Source of the DNA: an uncultured Bacteroidales bacterium
GTDB lineage: Bacteria; Bacteroidota; Bacteroidia; Bacteroidales; P3
NCBI GenBank assembly: GCA_944321885.1
Contig: CALUNB010000028.1
Span: 1-33,990, forward strand
Direction of reading: 5' to 3'
Length of the DNA stretch: 33,990 nucleotides
Each line of letters starts with the position of its first letter. The first letter of the stretch is position 1. The notes below the pieces were generated by a model. The model was given only the letters and a program-made list of their open reading frames with translations, was not told where the DNA came from and ran no database searches. The position numbers and the translations under genes were made by a program. This document shows, piece by piece, positions 23,460 through 33,213 of the stretch.

Positions 23460-24485
23460 ATGAACGACTTGCTCAACCCGGATTCGTCCCGGCTTTCCGG
23501 ATCGGATAAAGAAATCGAAAAAGCCCTGCGACCCTCCGGTTTCGACAGCTTCCAAGGCCAAAAAGGCGTGGTCGGCAACCTCAAAGTCTTTGTCATGGCA
23601 GCCCGCCAACGCAAGGAAGCCTTGGACCATGTTCTCCTGCACGGTCCTCCGGGCCTGGGAAAAACCACACTTTCCTATATCATTGCCAACGAATTGGGCG
23701 TAGGCATCAAGACCACTTCCGGACCTGTTTTGGACAAACCCGGCGAGCTGGCCGGTCTTTTGACCAACCTCGAACCCAACGATGTCTTGTTCATCGATGA
23801 AATCCACCGGCTTACTCCCGTAGTAGAGGAATACCTGTATTCGGCCATGGAGGACTACAAAATCGACATCATGATCGATTCGGGTCCCAATGCCCGCAGC
23901 GTGCAAATCGGCCTCAACCCGTTCACGCTCATCGGTGCCACAACCCGTTCCGGCCTGCTCACTTCCCCTTTGCGTTCCCGTTTCGGCATCAACGCCCGGC
24001 TTACCTATTACGATGCCCAGACCTTGAACCTGATTATCCAGCGTTCGGCCCATCTGCTCCATGTCAAAATCCACGAAGACGCCGCCTTCGAGATTGCCCG
24101 CCGCAGCCGTGGTACGCCCCGTATCGCCAACTTGCTGCTGCGCCGCGTGCGCGACTTCGCCCAAGTAGAAGGAAACGGGGACATCGAAATCGGCATCACC
24201 CGCCATGCCTTGGACGCCCTGAACGTGGACAAATACGGTTTGGACGAAATGGACAACCGTATCTTACTGACCATCATTGACAAATTCAAAGGCGGCCCGG
24301 TCGGGGTCAATACGATTGCGACCGCCGTGGGCGAAGACCCCGGTACGATAGAAGAGGTTTACGAACCTTACCTGATCCAGGAAGGCTTCTTGATGCGGAC
24401 CCCGCGTGGGCGGGAAGTGACCCCGCTGGCCTACCAACACTTGGGACGTATTCCCAAAAGCCGGGAGACCTCCCTCTTTGACTAA
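23460..24485 (+). CDS. ruvB: Holliday junction branch-migration ATPase RuvB
   Basis: This 341-residue AAA+ motor forms hexamers that, guided by RuvA, drive branch migration of Holliday junctions for RuvC cleavage. Walker A is GPPGLGKTT (about 61-69), Walker B is LFIDEIHRL, and sensor 1 is IGATTRSG with the arginine finger in PLRSRFG. The C-terminal winged-helix domain ends in [18 protein letters not shown]. Length is standard. ruvA and ruvC are elsewhere. The queG ATG follows the stop by seven bases, so the two are cotranscribed. Confidence 0.96.
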   Translation: MNDLLNPDSSRLSGSDKEIEKALRPSGFDSFQGQKGVVGNLKVFVMAARQRKEALDHVLLHGPPGLGKTTLSYIIANELGVGIKTTSGPVLDKPGELAGLLTNLEPNDVLFIDEIHRLTPVVEEYLYSAMEDYKIDIMIDSGPNARSVQIGLNPFTLIGATTRSGLLTSPLRSRFGINARLTYYDAQTLNLIIQRSAHLLHVKIHEDAAFEIARRSRGTPRIANLLLRRVRDFAQVEGNGDIEIGITRHALDALNVDKYGLDEMDNRILLTIIDKFKGGPVGVNTIATAVGEDPGTIEEVYEPYLIQEGFLMRTPRGREVTPLAYQHLGRIPKSRETSLFD

Positions 24486-24492
24486 TCCTAAG

Positions 24493-25836
24493 ATGGAACC
24501 TTTGACCGCCCTGAAAGTTCCCGCCATGGACGGAACCCTGCCTCTCAAGCCTGCCGGACAAGTTCCCGACGGATGCACAGGCATTTCCTCCGTTGCGGAA
24601 AACGCCTTGCCAAACGAGGCCATCCATACAGTCTTTCATCTCAACCAAGCGGGCGAAGTGGACGCCCATGCCTTCAAAACCGCCGCCCTGCGTATCCCCG
24701 GCATCGGCGACATCGGCATCGTCCCAACGCGCCCCGTACCGGAAGCCTTGAACCTCTACTGGCAACAATACCTTGCCCAGGGCAAGCAAGCCAGCATGCG
24801 CTATTTGGAACGGAACCAAGACAAACGGGCCGACCCAGGCTTGCTATTGCCGGGAAGCCAAAGCCTCGTCGTCATCCTTTGTCCCTACCGCCCACCCCAA
24901 GGCACCCGGCTCCATCCTCGTATCGCCCTCTACGCCCAAGGGGAAGATTACCATAAAGTGGTCAAGGACAAACTTTTCCAATTAGCCAAGATGCTACCGT
25001 CCCTGCCATTCCGGGCTTTTTGCGACACCGCCCCCTTGCTCGAAAAATTCTGGGCAAGCCAGGCTGGTTTGGGCTGGATAGGCAGGAACACTCTTTTAAT
25101 TCATCCCCGTTTTGGCAGTTTTTGTTTCATCGGTATCCTGTTGACCGCAAACCGTTTCGACCAGTACGACACGCCTCTGCCCGAATCCGGGCTTCGGCTC
25201 GACAAGGGTTCCCGGCTCGCCCCCAAAGAAAGTTCCAGCCCAACCCCTGCCTTACCCGATGCGGAAAAAGCCAGATTGAAAAACGAGGCCATGAACCTTT
25301 CCCGGCACGAGGAACTACAAAAGCTATCGCCCCATCCTTGTTCCGATTGCCTGAAATGCGTCCAAGCCTGTCCCGGTCAAGCCCTTGAACCCGGCCAAGG
25401 CCTCGATGCCCGCCGTTGTTTCTCTTTCCTGACCATTGAAAACCAAGGGGAACGTCCGCCCATCTCGACCCCGTACTGGTTCGGCTGCGATATTTGCCAA
25501 TCGGTCTGTCCTGCAAACCACATTCCCTGGGGTGAAACCCCAAGCCAGAAAGAAAGCCCCAATGCAAACCCGGCTCCATCAACGTCCGAAACGAGGCTTT
25601 CCCCATCCACAAGCAATGAGGCTTCCAATCCAGCCCCATCCCCTTTCGATCCGGCATTCCTGCCCTTACCCGGTTTGAAAGAACTCCATCCTGCCTGCCT
25701 CGCAGCCATGGACGAAGCAGGTTTTCAAAAAAGATTCCGCCATTCCCCGCTTTGCCGGGCCGGACGGGACGGACTTCTCAAAAACATGGAAGCCTGGCAG
25801 GCCGGACATGCCCAACAAGTGGAACGGCAGGGATGA
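24493..25836 (+). CDS. queG: Epoxyqueuosine reductase QueG with extended N terminus and inserts
   Basis: This 447-residue enzyme catalyses the last step of queuosine synthesis in tRNA, reducing epoxyqueuosine with cobalamin and two [4Fe-4S] clusters. Family features are the conserved Asp in FCDTAPLLEK, AGLGWIGRNTLLI (191-203), the first cluster CSDCLKCVQACP (283-294) and the second, CDICQSVCP (332-340). An HTH-like C-terminal end is also present. Typical bacterial QueG proteins are roughly 310-380 residues. The excess comes from an N-terminal extension of about 55 residues and two Ser/Pro-rich inserts, about 233-280 and 351-386. The ATG at 24493 is preferred over a TTG at 24478 that would overlap ruvB. 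A shorter functional start downstream cannot be excluded. Confidence 0.93.
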   Translation: MEPLTALKVPAMDGTLPLKPAGQVPDGCTGISSVAENALPNEAIHTVFHLNQAGEVDAHAFKTAALRIPGIGDIGIVPTRPVPEALNLYWQQYLAQGKQASMRYLERNQDKRADPGLLLPGSQSLVVILCPYRPPQGTRLHPRIALYAQGEDYHKVVKDKLFQLAKMLPSLPFRAFCDTAPLLEKFWASQAGLGWIGRNTLLIHPRFGSFCFIGILLTANRFDQYDTPLPESGLRLDKGSRLAPKESSSPTPALPDAEKARLKNEAMNLSRHEELQKLSPHPCSDCLKCVQACPGQALEPGQGLDARRCFSFLTIENQGERPPISTPYWFGCDICQSVCPANHIPWGETPSQKESPNANPAPSTSETRLSPSTSNEASNPAPSPFDPAFLPLPGLKELHPACLAAMDEAGFQKRFRHSPLCRAGRDGLLKNMEAWQAGHAQQVERQG

Positions 25837-25879
25837 AAGAGGCCTGAAAAACGGAAAAACGCCCTTACAAAAGCCCTAA

Positions 25880-27076
<1,197 letters not shown>

Positions 27077-27100
27077 GCCGGTTGGTTCCCAGGCCGGAAG

Positions 27101-27172
27101 GTGGATAAAAAGACTTTGCCCGGATGGGCCGGCAACGGCCAAACGCGGGAAGGTTCTTTTTATCCACTTTTT
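27101..27172 (+). terminator. Multi-stem terminator-like structure after gap
   Basis: GTGGATAAAAAGA (27101-27113) pairs perfectly over 13 bases with TCTTTTTATCCAC (27155-27167), followed by five T residues. Inside lie CCCG/CGGG and a GGCCG-GCAA-CGGCC hairpin with a GNRA loop, so the whole could fold into stacked stems. Confidence 0.8.
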
Positions 27173-27243
27173 GCATATTCCATGGCCTCCAAGAAGAGCC
27201 TGAGAACGGCAATCTCCTGGAAGCCCTATCCCGTATTTGAACC

Positions 27244-29139
27244 TTGGAAAAACTTTTAGACCAAATCAATTTGCCCCAAGACCTGAGGAAACTGAAGGTC
27301 TCCCAATTGCCGCAATTGGCGGACGAGCTGAGGGAATTCATTATCCAGGTCATCGCAGACCATCCGGGCCATTTAGGAGCCTCTTTGGGGACCGTCGAGC
27401 TGACCGTGGCCTTGCATTATGTTTTCAATACGCCCTACGACCGTATCATCTGGGATGTGGGGCATCAAGCTTACGGCCATAAGATTTTGACCGGACGCAA
27501 GGAGCAGTTCGCGTCCATCCGTTGCTTGGGCGGTCTGAGCGGATTCCCCTCGCGCAACGAAAGCGAATACGATGCTTTCGGCACAGGGCATTCGTCCACT
27601 TCCATCTCGGCGGCCTTGGGAATGGCCATCGCATCCAACCTGAAGGGGGAAAAAGACCGGCAACATATCGCCGTCATCGGAGACGGGGCCATGACAGGGG
27701 GTATGGCATTCGAAGGCCTGAACAACGCCGGAGCTTCCAAAAGCAACTTGCTGGTGATTCTCAACGACAACGGCATGTCCATCGACATAAGCACCGGGGC
27801 CTTGAGCCGGTATTTCACGCGGATGAAAGCCTCCAAATCCTACAACCAACTCAAAAACAGCGTGTGGGACATGATGGGCGGTGACAATCCCGAACGCCAG
27901 AGCCATTCCAAGCACCTCATCAGCAAACTCAGCGGGGCCATGCGGTCCTTGATTTCGCCCAAGACCAGCAACCTGTTCGAAGCCATGGATTTCCGTTATT
28001 TCGGACCGATCGACGGACATGACATTCCCACCTTGGTTGCCGTACTGGCCGACCTCAAGACCATACAAGGTCCCAAACTCCTGCATATCGTCACCGTCAA
28101 AGGGAAAGGCCTCAAACAAGCCGAAGAAGACCCGACCATCTACCATGCACCCGGGAAATTCGATTCTTCCACCGGGCAATTGATCCCCACAAAAATCAAT
28201 CTGAGCTTGGCTCCAAAATACCAGGATGTTTTCGGGAAAACCATCATCGAACTGGCCAAGGCCAATCCCCGCATTGTAGGAATCACGCCTGCCATGCCTA
28301 CGGGCTGCTCTTTGAGCATGATGATGAAGAAAATGCCCGAACGGGTATTCGATGTGGGCATTGCCGAACAGCACGCGGTCACGTTCAGCGCGGGCTTGGC
28401 CGCCGAAGGCATGGTTCCCTTCTGCAACATCTACTCCTCGTTCATGCAAAGGAGCTTCGACCAAGTCATCCACGATGTGGCGCTGCAAAAGATTCCGGTC
28501 GTGTTCTGCCTTGACCGGGCAGGTTTGGTCGGGGAAGATGGGGCCACCCACCACGGAGCCTTCGACTTGGCGTATTTCCGTCCCATACCCAACCTCATCA
28601 TCAGCGCTCCCATGAACGAAAGGGAACTGCGGAACCTCATGTACACGGCGCAATCAGAAAGCAACAAACTGCCTTTCGTCATCCGCTACCCGAGGGGACG
28701 GGGCGTTACCCCGCGTTGGAAAACGCCTTTGGAAATCCAGCCGGTCGGCAAAGGCGTCTGTGTGAAAGAAGGGAAGGATGCCGCTATCGTCTCCATCGGA
28801 CATATCGGCAATACCGGACTCCAAGCCATCGAGCAAGCCGGAAACCGGGATCCCGGAAAACGGTTCGGACTATATAACATGATTTATCTCAAGCCCTTGG
28901 ACGAGGACTTGCTGCAAGAAGTCTTTGAAAAATATCCGCGTATCATCACCCTCGAAGACGGGGTTTTGGCTGGAGGGCTGGCATCGGCGGTTTCCGAATT
29001 CGCTGTCCGCCACCATTATACCAATGAAATCCACTCCATCGGCATCCCCGACCGTTTCATCCCACAAGGTAGTATCGCGGAGCTTCAGAAGCTCTGCGGC
29101 ATGGACCCTGAAAGCATCGCAGAGCTTCTGTTAGCGTAA
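27244..29139 (+). CDS. dxs: 1-Deoxy-D-xylulose-5-phosphate synthase with TTG start
   Basis: This 631-residue thiamine-diphosphate enzyme joins pyruvate and glyceraldehyde-3-phosphate in the first step of the MEP isoprenoid pathway; the product also feeds thiamine and pyridoxal synthesis. The thiamine motif is GDGAMTGGMAFEGLNNAG with NDNGMSI. HQAYGHKILTGR, YDAFGTGHSSTSISAALG and the Glu in IAEQHAVTF are all present. Translation appears to start at TTG 27244: the residues EKLLDQINLPQDLRKL align with the family N terminus, an in-frame TGA sits at 27238-27240, and no in-frame ATG occurs in the first 100 codons. It follows gap after a strong terminator and converges on fhs, leaving 18 bases between stop codons. 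Confidence 0.94.
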   Translation: MEKLLDQINLPQDLRKLKVSQLPQLADELREFIIQVIADHPGHLGASLGTVELTVALHYVFNTPYDRIIWDVGHQAYGHKILTGRKEQFASIRCLGGLSGFPSRNESEYDAFGTGHSSTSISAALGMAIASNLKGEKDRQHIAVIGDGAMTGGMAFEGLNNAGASKSNLLVILNDNGMSIDISTGALSRYFTRMKASKSYNQLKNSVWDMMGGDNPERQSHSKHLISKLSGAMRSLISPKTSNLFEAMDFRYFGPIDGHDIPTLVAVLADLKTIQGPKLLHIVTVKGKGLKQAEEDPTIYHAPGKFDSSTGQLIPTKINLSLAPKYQDVFGKTIIELAKANPRIVGITPAMPTGCSLSMMMKKMPERVFDVGIAEQHAVTFSAGLAAEGMVPFCNIYSSFMQRSFDQVIHDVALQKIPVVFCLDRAGLVGEDGATHHGAFDLAYFRPIPNLIISAPMNERELRNLMYTAQSESNKLPFVIRYPRGRGVTPRWKTPLEIQPVGKGVCVKEGKDAAIVSIGHIGNTGLQAIEQAGNRDPGKRFGLYNMIYLKPLDEDLLQEVFEKYPRIITLEDGVLAGGLASAVSEFAVRHHYTNEIHSIGIPDRFIPQGSIAELQKLCGMDPESIAELLLA

Positions 29140-29157
29140 GAAGTGGCTTAAGCCGGT

Positions 29158-30825
29158 TTAGCTCAAACCTTCAATCCGGCCATCCACCAAATCAATCCGC
29201 ATCGCCTGCGGGCTTTCGGGAAGACCCGGCATCCGCATCATTTCACCCATGATGACTACCAACATCCTGGCGCCCCGGTTGATTTCAATGTCACGGACCT
29301 TGAGTTCAAAACCGGAAGGAGCCCCGGTTATCTTGGGATTGGATGTGAAGGAAGACTGGGTTTTGGCCACGCAAATGGGATAATCATCGACCCCCAAGGC
29401 ATTGATTTGCTTGATTTTCTTTTCCGCCGCCGTGGCATAGGAGACCTCTCCTGCCCCATAAATGTCCTGGCAAAGCCGGGTAATTTTTTCCTTGACCCCC
29501 ATCTTGCAATCGTAGGCGTAACGAAGTTCCCCGGACGGTTTCCTGTCGATGGTATCCACGACCAAACGGGCCAAATCCACCGCACCTTCCCCGCCTTTGG
29601 CAAAGGCCTCGTTGATAGCGAATCCCACACCCAGTTCTTGGCAATGGTCACGCAAGGCATTGATTTCCTCCTCGGTATCATCCCCATAACGGTTGAAAGC
29701 CACCACGATGCTCTGGTTGAACTTCTTCAGGATTTCCACATGGCGGTCCAAATTGGCAAAACCTCGCTTCAAGGCATCCATGTCCGGCTTGGCCATCCCG
29801 GCTTCCGGAACCCCGCCATGAATCTTCAAACTGCGGGCAGTCACAACCAAGACACTCAAATCCGGATGCAAACCCGTTTCGCGGCATTTGATGTCGAAAA
29901 ATTTTTCAGCCCCCAAATCGGCACCGAAACCGGCTTCCGTAATGGCATAGTCGCCGAACGTCAAAGCCATCTTGGTAGCCAACACCGAGTTGCAGCCGTG
30001 CGCGATATTGGCGAAAGGCCCACCATGGATGAAAGCCGCCGTATGTTCGGTGGTCTGCACCAGATTGGGCAGCAGGGCATCTTTCAAAAGTACCGTAATC
30101 GCTCCGGCAATACCCAAATCCTTCACCGTGAACGCAGCCCCGGAATAAGTATACCCTAGCAGGATGTTTTCAATCCGATGCCGCAAATCGTCCAAATCCC
30201 GGCTCAAACACAAAATGGCCATCAACTCGGAGGCCGCCGTGATATCGAAGCCTGTCTGTTGGGGAATCCCGTCGGTTGCCGAACCCAAACCGGTAATGAT
30301 ATGGCGCAAACTCCGATCATTCACGTCCAAAACCCGTTTCCAACGCACCTCACGCAAGCCCACGTTGCTGTCGCGATGCTGGTAAAGGTAGTTGTCGAGC
30401 ATGGCCGTAATCATGTTGTGGGCCGAGGTGATGGCATGGAAATCGCCCGTGAAGTGCAAGTTGATGTTCTCCATCGGAAGCACCTGGGCGTAACCACCCC
30501 CGGCGGCGCCTCCCTTCATCCCGAAGCAGGGCCCCAAGGAAGGTTCCCGCAAAGCTACAATGGCTTTCTTTCCTATTTTGTTCAAACCCAATGCCAAACC
30601 GATAGAAACGGTCGTTTTCCCGATACCGGCCTTGTTGGGTGTGATGGCCGTGACCAAAATCAAATGATGTTTCTTGATTCTTTCCTCATCGATTTCCGAA
30701 CAGTCGATTTTGGCCACATAATGCCCGTAAGGATGTGTCTTTTCAAGGTCTATGCCCAAATCCCGGGCAATCTCATCGATTTTTTTCAACGGGGTTTCCC
30801 GTGCGATTTCAATATCTGGTTTCAT
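29158..30825 (-). CDS. fhs: Formate-tetrahydrofolate ligase
   Basis: This 555-residue enzyme joins formate to tetrahydrofolate using ATP, supplying 10-formyl-THF for purine and initiator-tRNA formylation. In fermenting Bacteroidota it recycles formate. The start [16 protein letters not shown] at 30825 is family-like. [16 protein letters not shown] is the phosphate-binding loop, [19 protein letters not shown] the nucleotide/folate region and [12 protein letters not shown] another hallmark. Length is normal. A TAAATTTG element 29 bases upstream is the likely promoter, and a dispersed hairpin element and the rubredoxin terminator lie behind that. Confidence 0.96.
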   Translation of the reverse strand: MKPDIEIARETPLKKIDEIARDLGIDLEKTHPYGHYVAKIDCSEIDEERIKKHHLILVTAITPNKAGIGKTTVSIGLALGLNKIGKKAIVALREPSLGPCFGMKGGAAGGGYAQVLPMENINLHFTGDFHAITSAHNMITAMLDNYLYQHRDSNVGLREVRWKRVLDVNDRSLRHIITGLGSATDGIPQQTGFDITAASELMAILCLSRDLDDLRHRIENILLGYTYSGAAFTVKDLGIAGAITVLLKDALLPNLVQTTEHTAAFIHGGPFANIAHGCNSVLATKMALTFGDYAITEAGFGADLGAEKFFDIKCRETGLHPDLSVLVVTARSLKIHGGVPEAGMAKPDMDALKRGFANLDRHVEILKKFNQSIVVAFNRYGDDTEEEINALRDHCQELGVGFAINEAFAKGGEGAVDLARLVVDTIDRKPSGELRYAYDCKMGVKEKITRLCQDIYGAGEVSYATAAEKKIKQINALGVDDYPICVAKTQSSFTSNPKITGAPSGFELKVRDIEINRGARMLVVIMGEMMRMPGLPESPQAMRIDLVDGRIEGLS

Positions 30826-30853
30826 TTTAGTTTACTTTAATTAAGAAGATGTT

Positions 30854-30861
30854 CAAATTTA
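30854..30861 (-). promoter_or_regulatory. -7 promoter element of fhs
   Basis: On the minus strand, TAAATTTG matches TAnnTTTG exactly and gives a leader of about 22 bases. The -33 region is only weakly matched. Confidence 0.6.
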
Positions 30862-30886
30862 TTTGTTCAGGCCATCGGAAGGGGCG

Positions 30887-30969
30887 AACGGAATCCTGAA
30901 ACCGGTCTCTGAAAATTCAGCCTTCTCAGGATTGTAAGAAATTCTAAACAACTTCTAAACAGCTTCTAA
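30887..30969 (-). repeat. Dispersed hairpin element, copy 1
   Basis: Read on the minus strand, it runs AGAAGCTGTTTAGAAG, then TTTCTTACAATCCTGA, a variable loop and TTTCAGGATT. A diverged copy in the opposite orientation lies at 33821-33885. AATCCTGA and TCAGGATT are inverted repeats in both copies. Here the AGAAG(C/T)TGTTT part is itself repeated in tandem. It sits between the rubredoxin terminator and the fhs promoter. Confidence 0.75.
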
Positions 30970-30995
30970 AAAAAGGGAAGCCCGTAAGACTTCCC
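30967..30995 (-). terminator. Terminator of the rubredoxin gene
   Basis: On the minus strand, GGGAAG and CTTCCC flank a nine-base loop and are followed by seven T residues. Confidence 0.85.
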
Positions 30996-31045
30996 TCCTT
31001 TTCCCGGAAACCGGGCCGTCCATGGAATAGGCCATGGTCCCTTTT

Positions 31046-31210
31046 TTATTCGTTATAGGGTTCAAAATCTTCTTTTCCCACACCGCAAACGGGGCAAACC
31101 CAAGTATCGGGAATGTCTTCAAATGCGGTTCCCGGGGCAATGCCGCCTTCGGGGTCACCCTTGGCAGGATCATAAACGTATTGGCAGATAGCGCAAATGT
31201 ACTTTTTCAT
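31046..31210 (-). CDS. Rubredoxin
   Basis: This 54-residue iron protein carries single electrons in the cytoplasm, often to reductases that remove oxygen species in anaerobes. It starts [19 protein letters not shown] and has both CxxC pairs that bind the iron: Cys6/Cys9 and Cys39/Cys42 ([15 protein letters not shown]). [12 protein letters not shown] is the usual connecting loop. Its length and composition are typical. It is a single gene with a terminator at 30967-30995. A TATCTTCG at 31236-31243 (minus strand) may be a one-mismatch promoter element. Confidence 0.95.
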   Translation of the reverse strand: MKKYICAICQYVYDPAKGDPEGGIAPGTAFEDIPDTWVCPVCGVGKEDFEPYNE

Positions 31211-31302
31211 GTCTGTGATTTTTTAAGTTTGAAAGCGAAGATACGAAGATTCCGGGACATAGGGAAGCCCATGGCGAATACGTCTGCGCAGATTCAAGTC
31301 AC

Positions 31303-31340
31303 GGTGGTGTGTCATATCTTACTCACTCTGACACACCGCC
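31303..31340. repeat. Hairpin built from two inverted copies of the ACACACCGCC motif
   Basis: GGTGGTGTGTCA (31303-31314) faces TGACACACCGCC (31329-31340) across 14 bases, with one G-T pair. The motif is the one found singly at 18365-18381 and 33914-33930. Confidence 0.7.
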
Positions 31341-31385
31341 TGAGTTTTATTTCAAATCCCTATTTTGATACACCCTCCGCCCGAC

Positions 31386-31589
31386 TTTCGTTATCTTTGA
31401 AGGCTTCGCCCTCGAAGAGAGGATGCGGTTCGGCATAGCCAAATTGGAAACTGCGTTTCCATTTGTCTCTGCGCTCTCCTTTCGCTATTTTTGAGGGCTT
31501 CGCCCTCGAAGATAGGATGCGGTTCGGCATAGCCAAATTAGAAACTGCGTTTCCATTTGTCTCTGCGCTCTCCTTTCGCTATTTTTGCA
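31386..31589 (+). repeat. 94-bp tandem repeat; each junction carries a promoter
   Basis: Two 94-bp units start at TTTCG 31386 and 31480, with the first 16 bases of a third at 31574. TAnnTTTG elements recur at 31392-31399, 31486-31493 and 31580-31587. The last two have TTTG exactly 20 bases upstream (31462-31465 and 31556-31559), so they are full Bacteroidota promoters. Each unit also has GGAAAC/GTTTCC and, in unit 2, GAGGGC/GCCCTC hairpins. The last promoter would start transcripts near 31594, upstream of the META-domain gene. The spacer 31211-31658 holds no gene. Confidence 0.85.
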
Positions 31590-31658
31590 GAATGTTAGAG
31601 GCCGTTCCCGTTTCGCGGAAAGAGAGAAAGCCTCTGCGTGTCCCAAAAGAAAAATAAA

Positions 31659-32453
31659 ATGAAAAGCTCCGGCCATTGCATCATTCCTTTCTTTTTTTTC
31701 GCTATTTTGTTGGTTTCGTCCCCTTTGCAAGGTTTTGAAAGCCGGAACCAGAAACTGATGGCCAAATCCGTGGAAGGCTCGTGGCAGATTACCAATGTCA
31801 AAGGCCAGAAACTTGAAGCCAAGGGAAACCTCTGCTTCCTCAACTTCGATTGCCTTAAAAAGCAGATGAACGGATTTGCCGGTTGCAACTATATCCACGG
31901 GAAATTCAATTTCAAGACAAAGAAGAGACAATTGGAATTCCAGCCCCTTGCTTCCTCCCGTATGGCCTGTCCCGAAATGCAAACGGAAAGCGAAATCCTG
32001 AACAGCCTGAGCGAAATCAAGACCTTTTCCATCCAAAGCGGAATCGACCCGGAACATCCCGTCCTCAAGCTCAATACTTCCAACGGACAGGAAGTCATGA
32101 CTTTGGTCAAGATGATGCCCATTGACGGAAAATGGACGGTTGTAAAAATCAACGACAGCCTCGTGGAAGGAGGGGAAAACGAGATTTTCCTTTTCTTCAA
32201 CTCCGCCCAAAAGCAGGTACATGGCAAAATCGGCTGCAACAATTACAACGCCTCCTTGGAGTTCAGCCCCCAAAAACCTGCCTTGGTCAAAATCGGCCCC
32301 GGTATAACCACGATGATGGCCTGCCCGGACTTGGATCTCGAGCAATCCTTGCTCAAAGCCCTTTCCGAAGTGGTATCCTTCAAAAAGTTTTCCGACCGCA
32401 AAGCAATCCTGAGCAATGCCGGCGGAGAAATCCTGATTGAACTGGCTCGTTAA
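31659..32453 (+). CDS. Exported protein with two META (HslJ-like) domains
   Basis: This 264-residue protein starts at 31659 (MKSSGHCIIPFFFFAILL) with a signal peptide ending near residue 26. Two META/DUF306 domains follow (about 35-135 and 150-262). Both repeat the same hallmarks: GFAGCNYIHGKF with SSRMACPEM, then GKIGCNNYNASL with TTMMACPDL. META domains occur in HslJ, a heat-inducible protein linked to novobiocin resistance in E. coli, and in many envelope proteins of Bacteroidota. The molecular role is unknown. The gene is driven by the tandem promoter repeat, and the mgtC-like gene follows 26 bases later, probably in the same transcript. Confidence 0.88.
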   Translation: MKSSGHCIIPFFFFAILLVSSPLQGFESRNQKLMAKSVEGSWQITNVKGQKLEAKGNLCFLNFDCLKKQMNGFAGCNYIHGKFNFKTKKRQLEFQPLASSRMACPEMQTESEILNSLSEIKTFSIQSGIDPEHPVLKLNTSNGQEVMTLVKMMPIDGKWTVVKINDSLVEGGENEIFLFFNSAQKQVHGKIGCNNYNASLEFSPQKPALVKIGPGITTMMACPDLDLEQSLLKALSEVVSFKKFSDRKAILSNAGGEILIELAR

Positions 32454-32479
32454 AAAGTCGAACCGCAAACGAAACTGCC

Positions 32480-33145
32480 ATGGACTTCCAATGGGAATGG
32501 ATTCTGCGCTTGTGTGTCGCCGGTCTCCTTGGGGCCTTCATCGGCATGGAACGGGAATACCGAGCCAAGGAAGCCGGTTACAGGACCCATTTCCTCATTT
32601 CGTTGGGCAGCGCCTTGTTCACTCTTGTTTCCATTTACGGTTTCGAAGCTTATGCGGCGAAAACCGGGGTTCAAATCGACCCCAGCCGTTTAGCGGCCCA
32701 AATCGTTACGGGTATCGGTTTCTTGGGTGCCGGTTCCATCGTGATACAAAAATACTTTGTCAGAGGGTTGACTACGGCGGCAGGCATCTGGGCCACGGCG
32801 GGCATCGGCCTCTGTGTCGGATGCGGCATGTACGCGTTGGGCATCGCCGCCACAATCTTGGTCTTGCTCGGTTTGGAAGTCTTCCAAAAAGCGTTCAAGA
32901 ATTCGGAGACCCGCCCTTATGTCATTGTTTTCTCCACATCCCATGTAGACCAGGTCCCCGATGTCATCAGCCGGTTCGAAAAAATGAAGTTCAAGATAAT
33001 CAGCTATGAACTTTCCCGCCAAAATGAAAATTCGCCCCGCTATTCGGTCAGCCTCGTACTCAATGGCCGGAATCTGACGGACGAAAACCAATTGCTGTCC
33101 TTCTTGAAAGAATTTCCAGATATTACCTTGGAAAAATTAGCTTAA
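32480..33145 (+). CDS. MgtC/SapB-family membrane protein
   Basis: This 221-residue inner-membrane protein has about four to five N-terminal helices and a soluble ACT-like C-terminal domain (about 145-221). Family hallmarks are GLLGAFIGMEREYRAKEAGYRTH and TGIGFLGAGSIV, followed by VRGLTTAAGIWATAGIG. MgtC proteins are tied to survival in low magnesium and, in pathogens, to F-type ATP synthase control; the role in commensals is unclear. The start at 32480 (MDFQWEWILRL) fits the family. The gene probably shares a transcript with the META protein. Confidence 0.9.
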   Translation: MDFQWEWILRLCVAGLLGAFIGMEREYRAKEAGYRTHFLISLGSALFTLVSIYGFEAYAAKTGVQIDPSRLAAQIVTGIGFLGAGSIVIQKYFVRGLTTAAGIWATAGIGLCVGCGMYALGIAATILVLLGLEVFQKAFKNSETRPYVIVFSTSHVDQVPDVISRFEKMKFKIISYELSRQNENSPRYSVSLVLNGRNLTDENQLLSFLKEFPDITLEKLA

Positions 33146-33159
33146 TTTCCATAAATTTG
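33128..33159 (+). promoter_or_regulatory. Promoter of the thioredoxin gene
   Basis: TTGG (33128-33131, one base off TTTG) and TAAATTTG (33152-33159) are 20 bases apart. They overlap the end of the mgtC-like gene. Confidence 0.6.
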
Positions 33160-33213
33160 CTATTTTGTTCCTTTTCCAGAACCTGCACCCGTAGGGAAGA
33201 AAAACACGACACA

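Noticed and set aside
27373..28653. Long open frame antisense to dxs, and similar ones opposite asd, gap and the U32 gene
   Set aside because: They are shadows of strongly supported genes, with Gly/His-rich sequences and no family features.
31386..31589. Possible CRISPR array
   Set aside because: The repeats are contiguous 94-bp units without spacers, and no cas gene is present.
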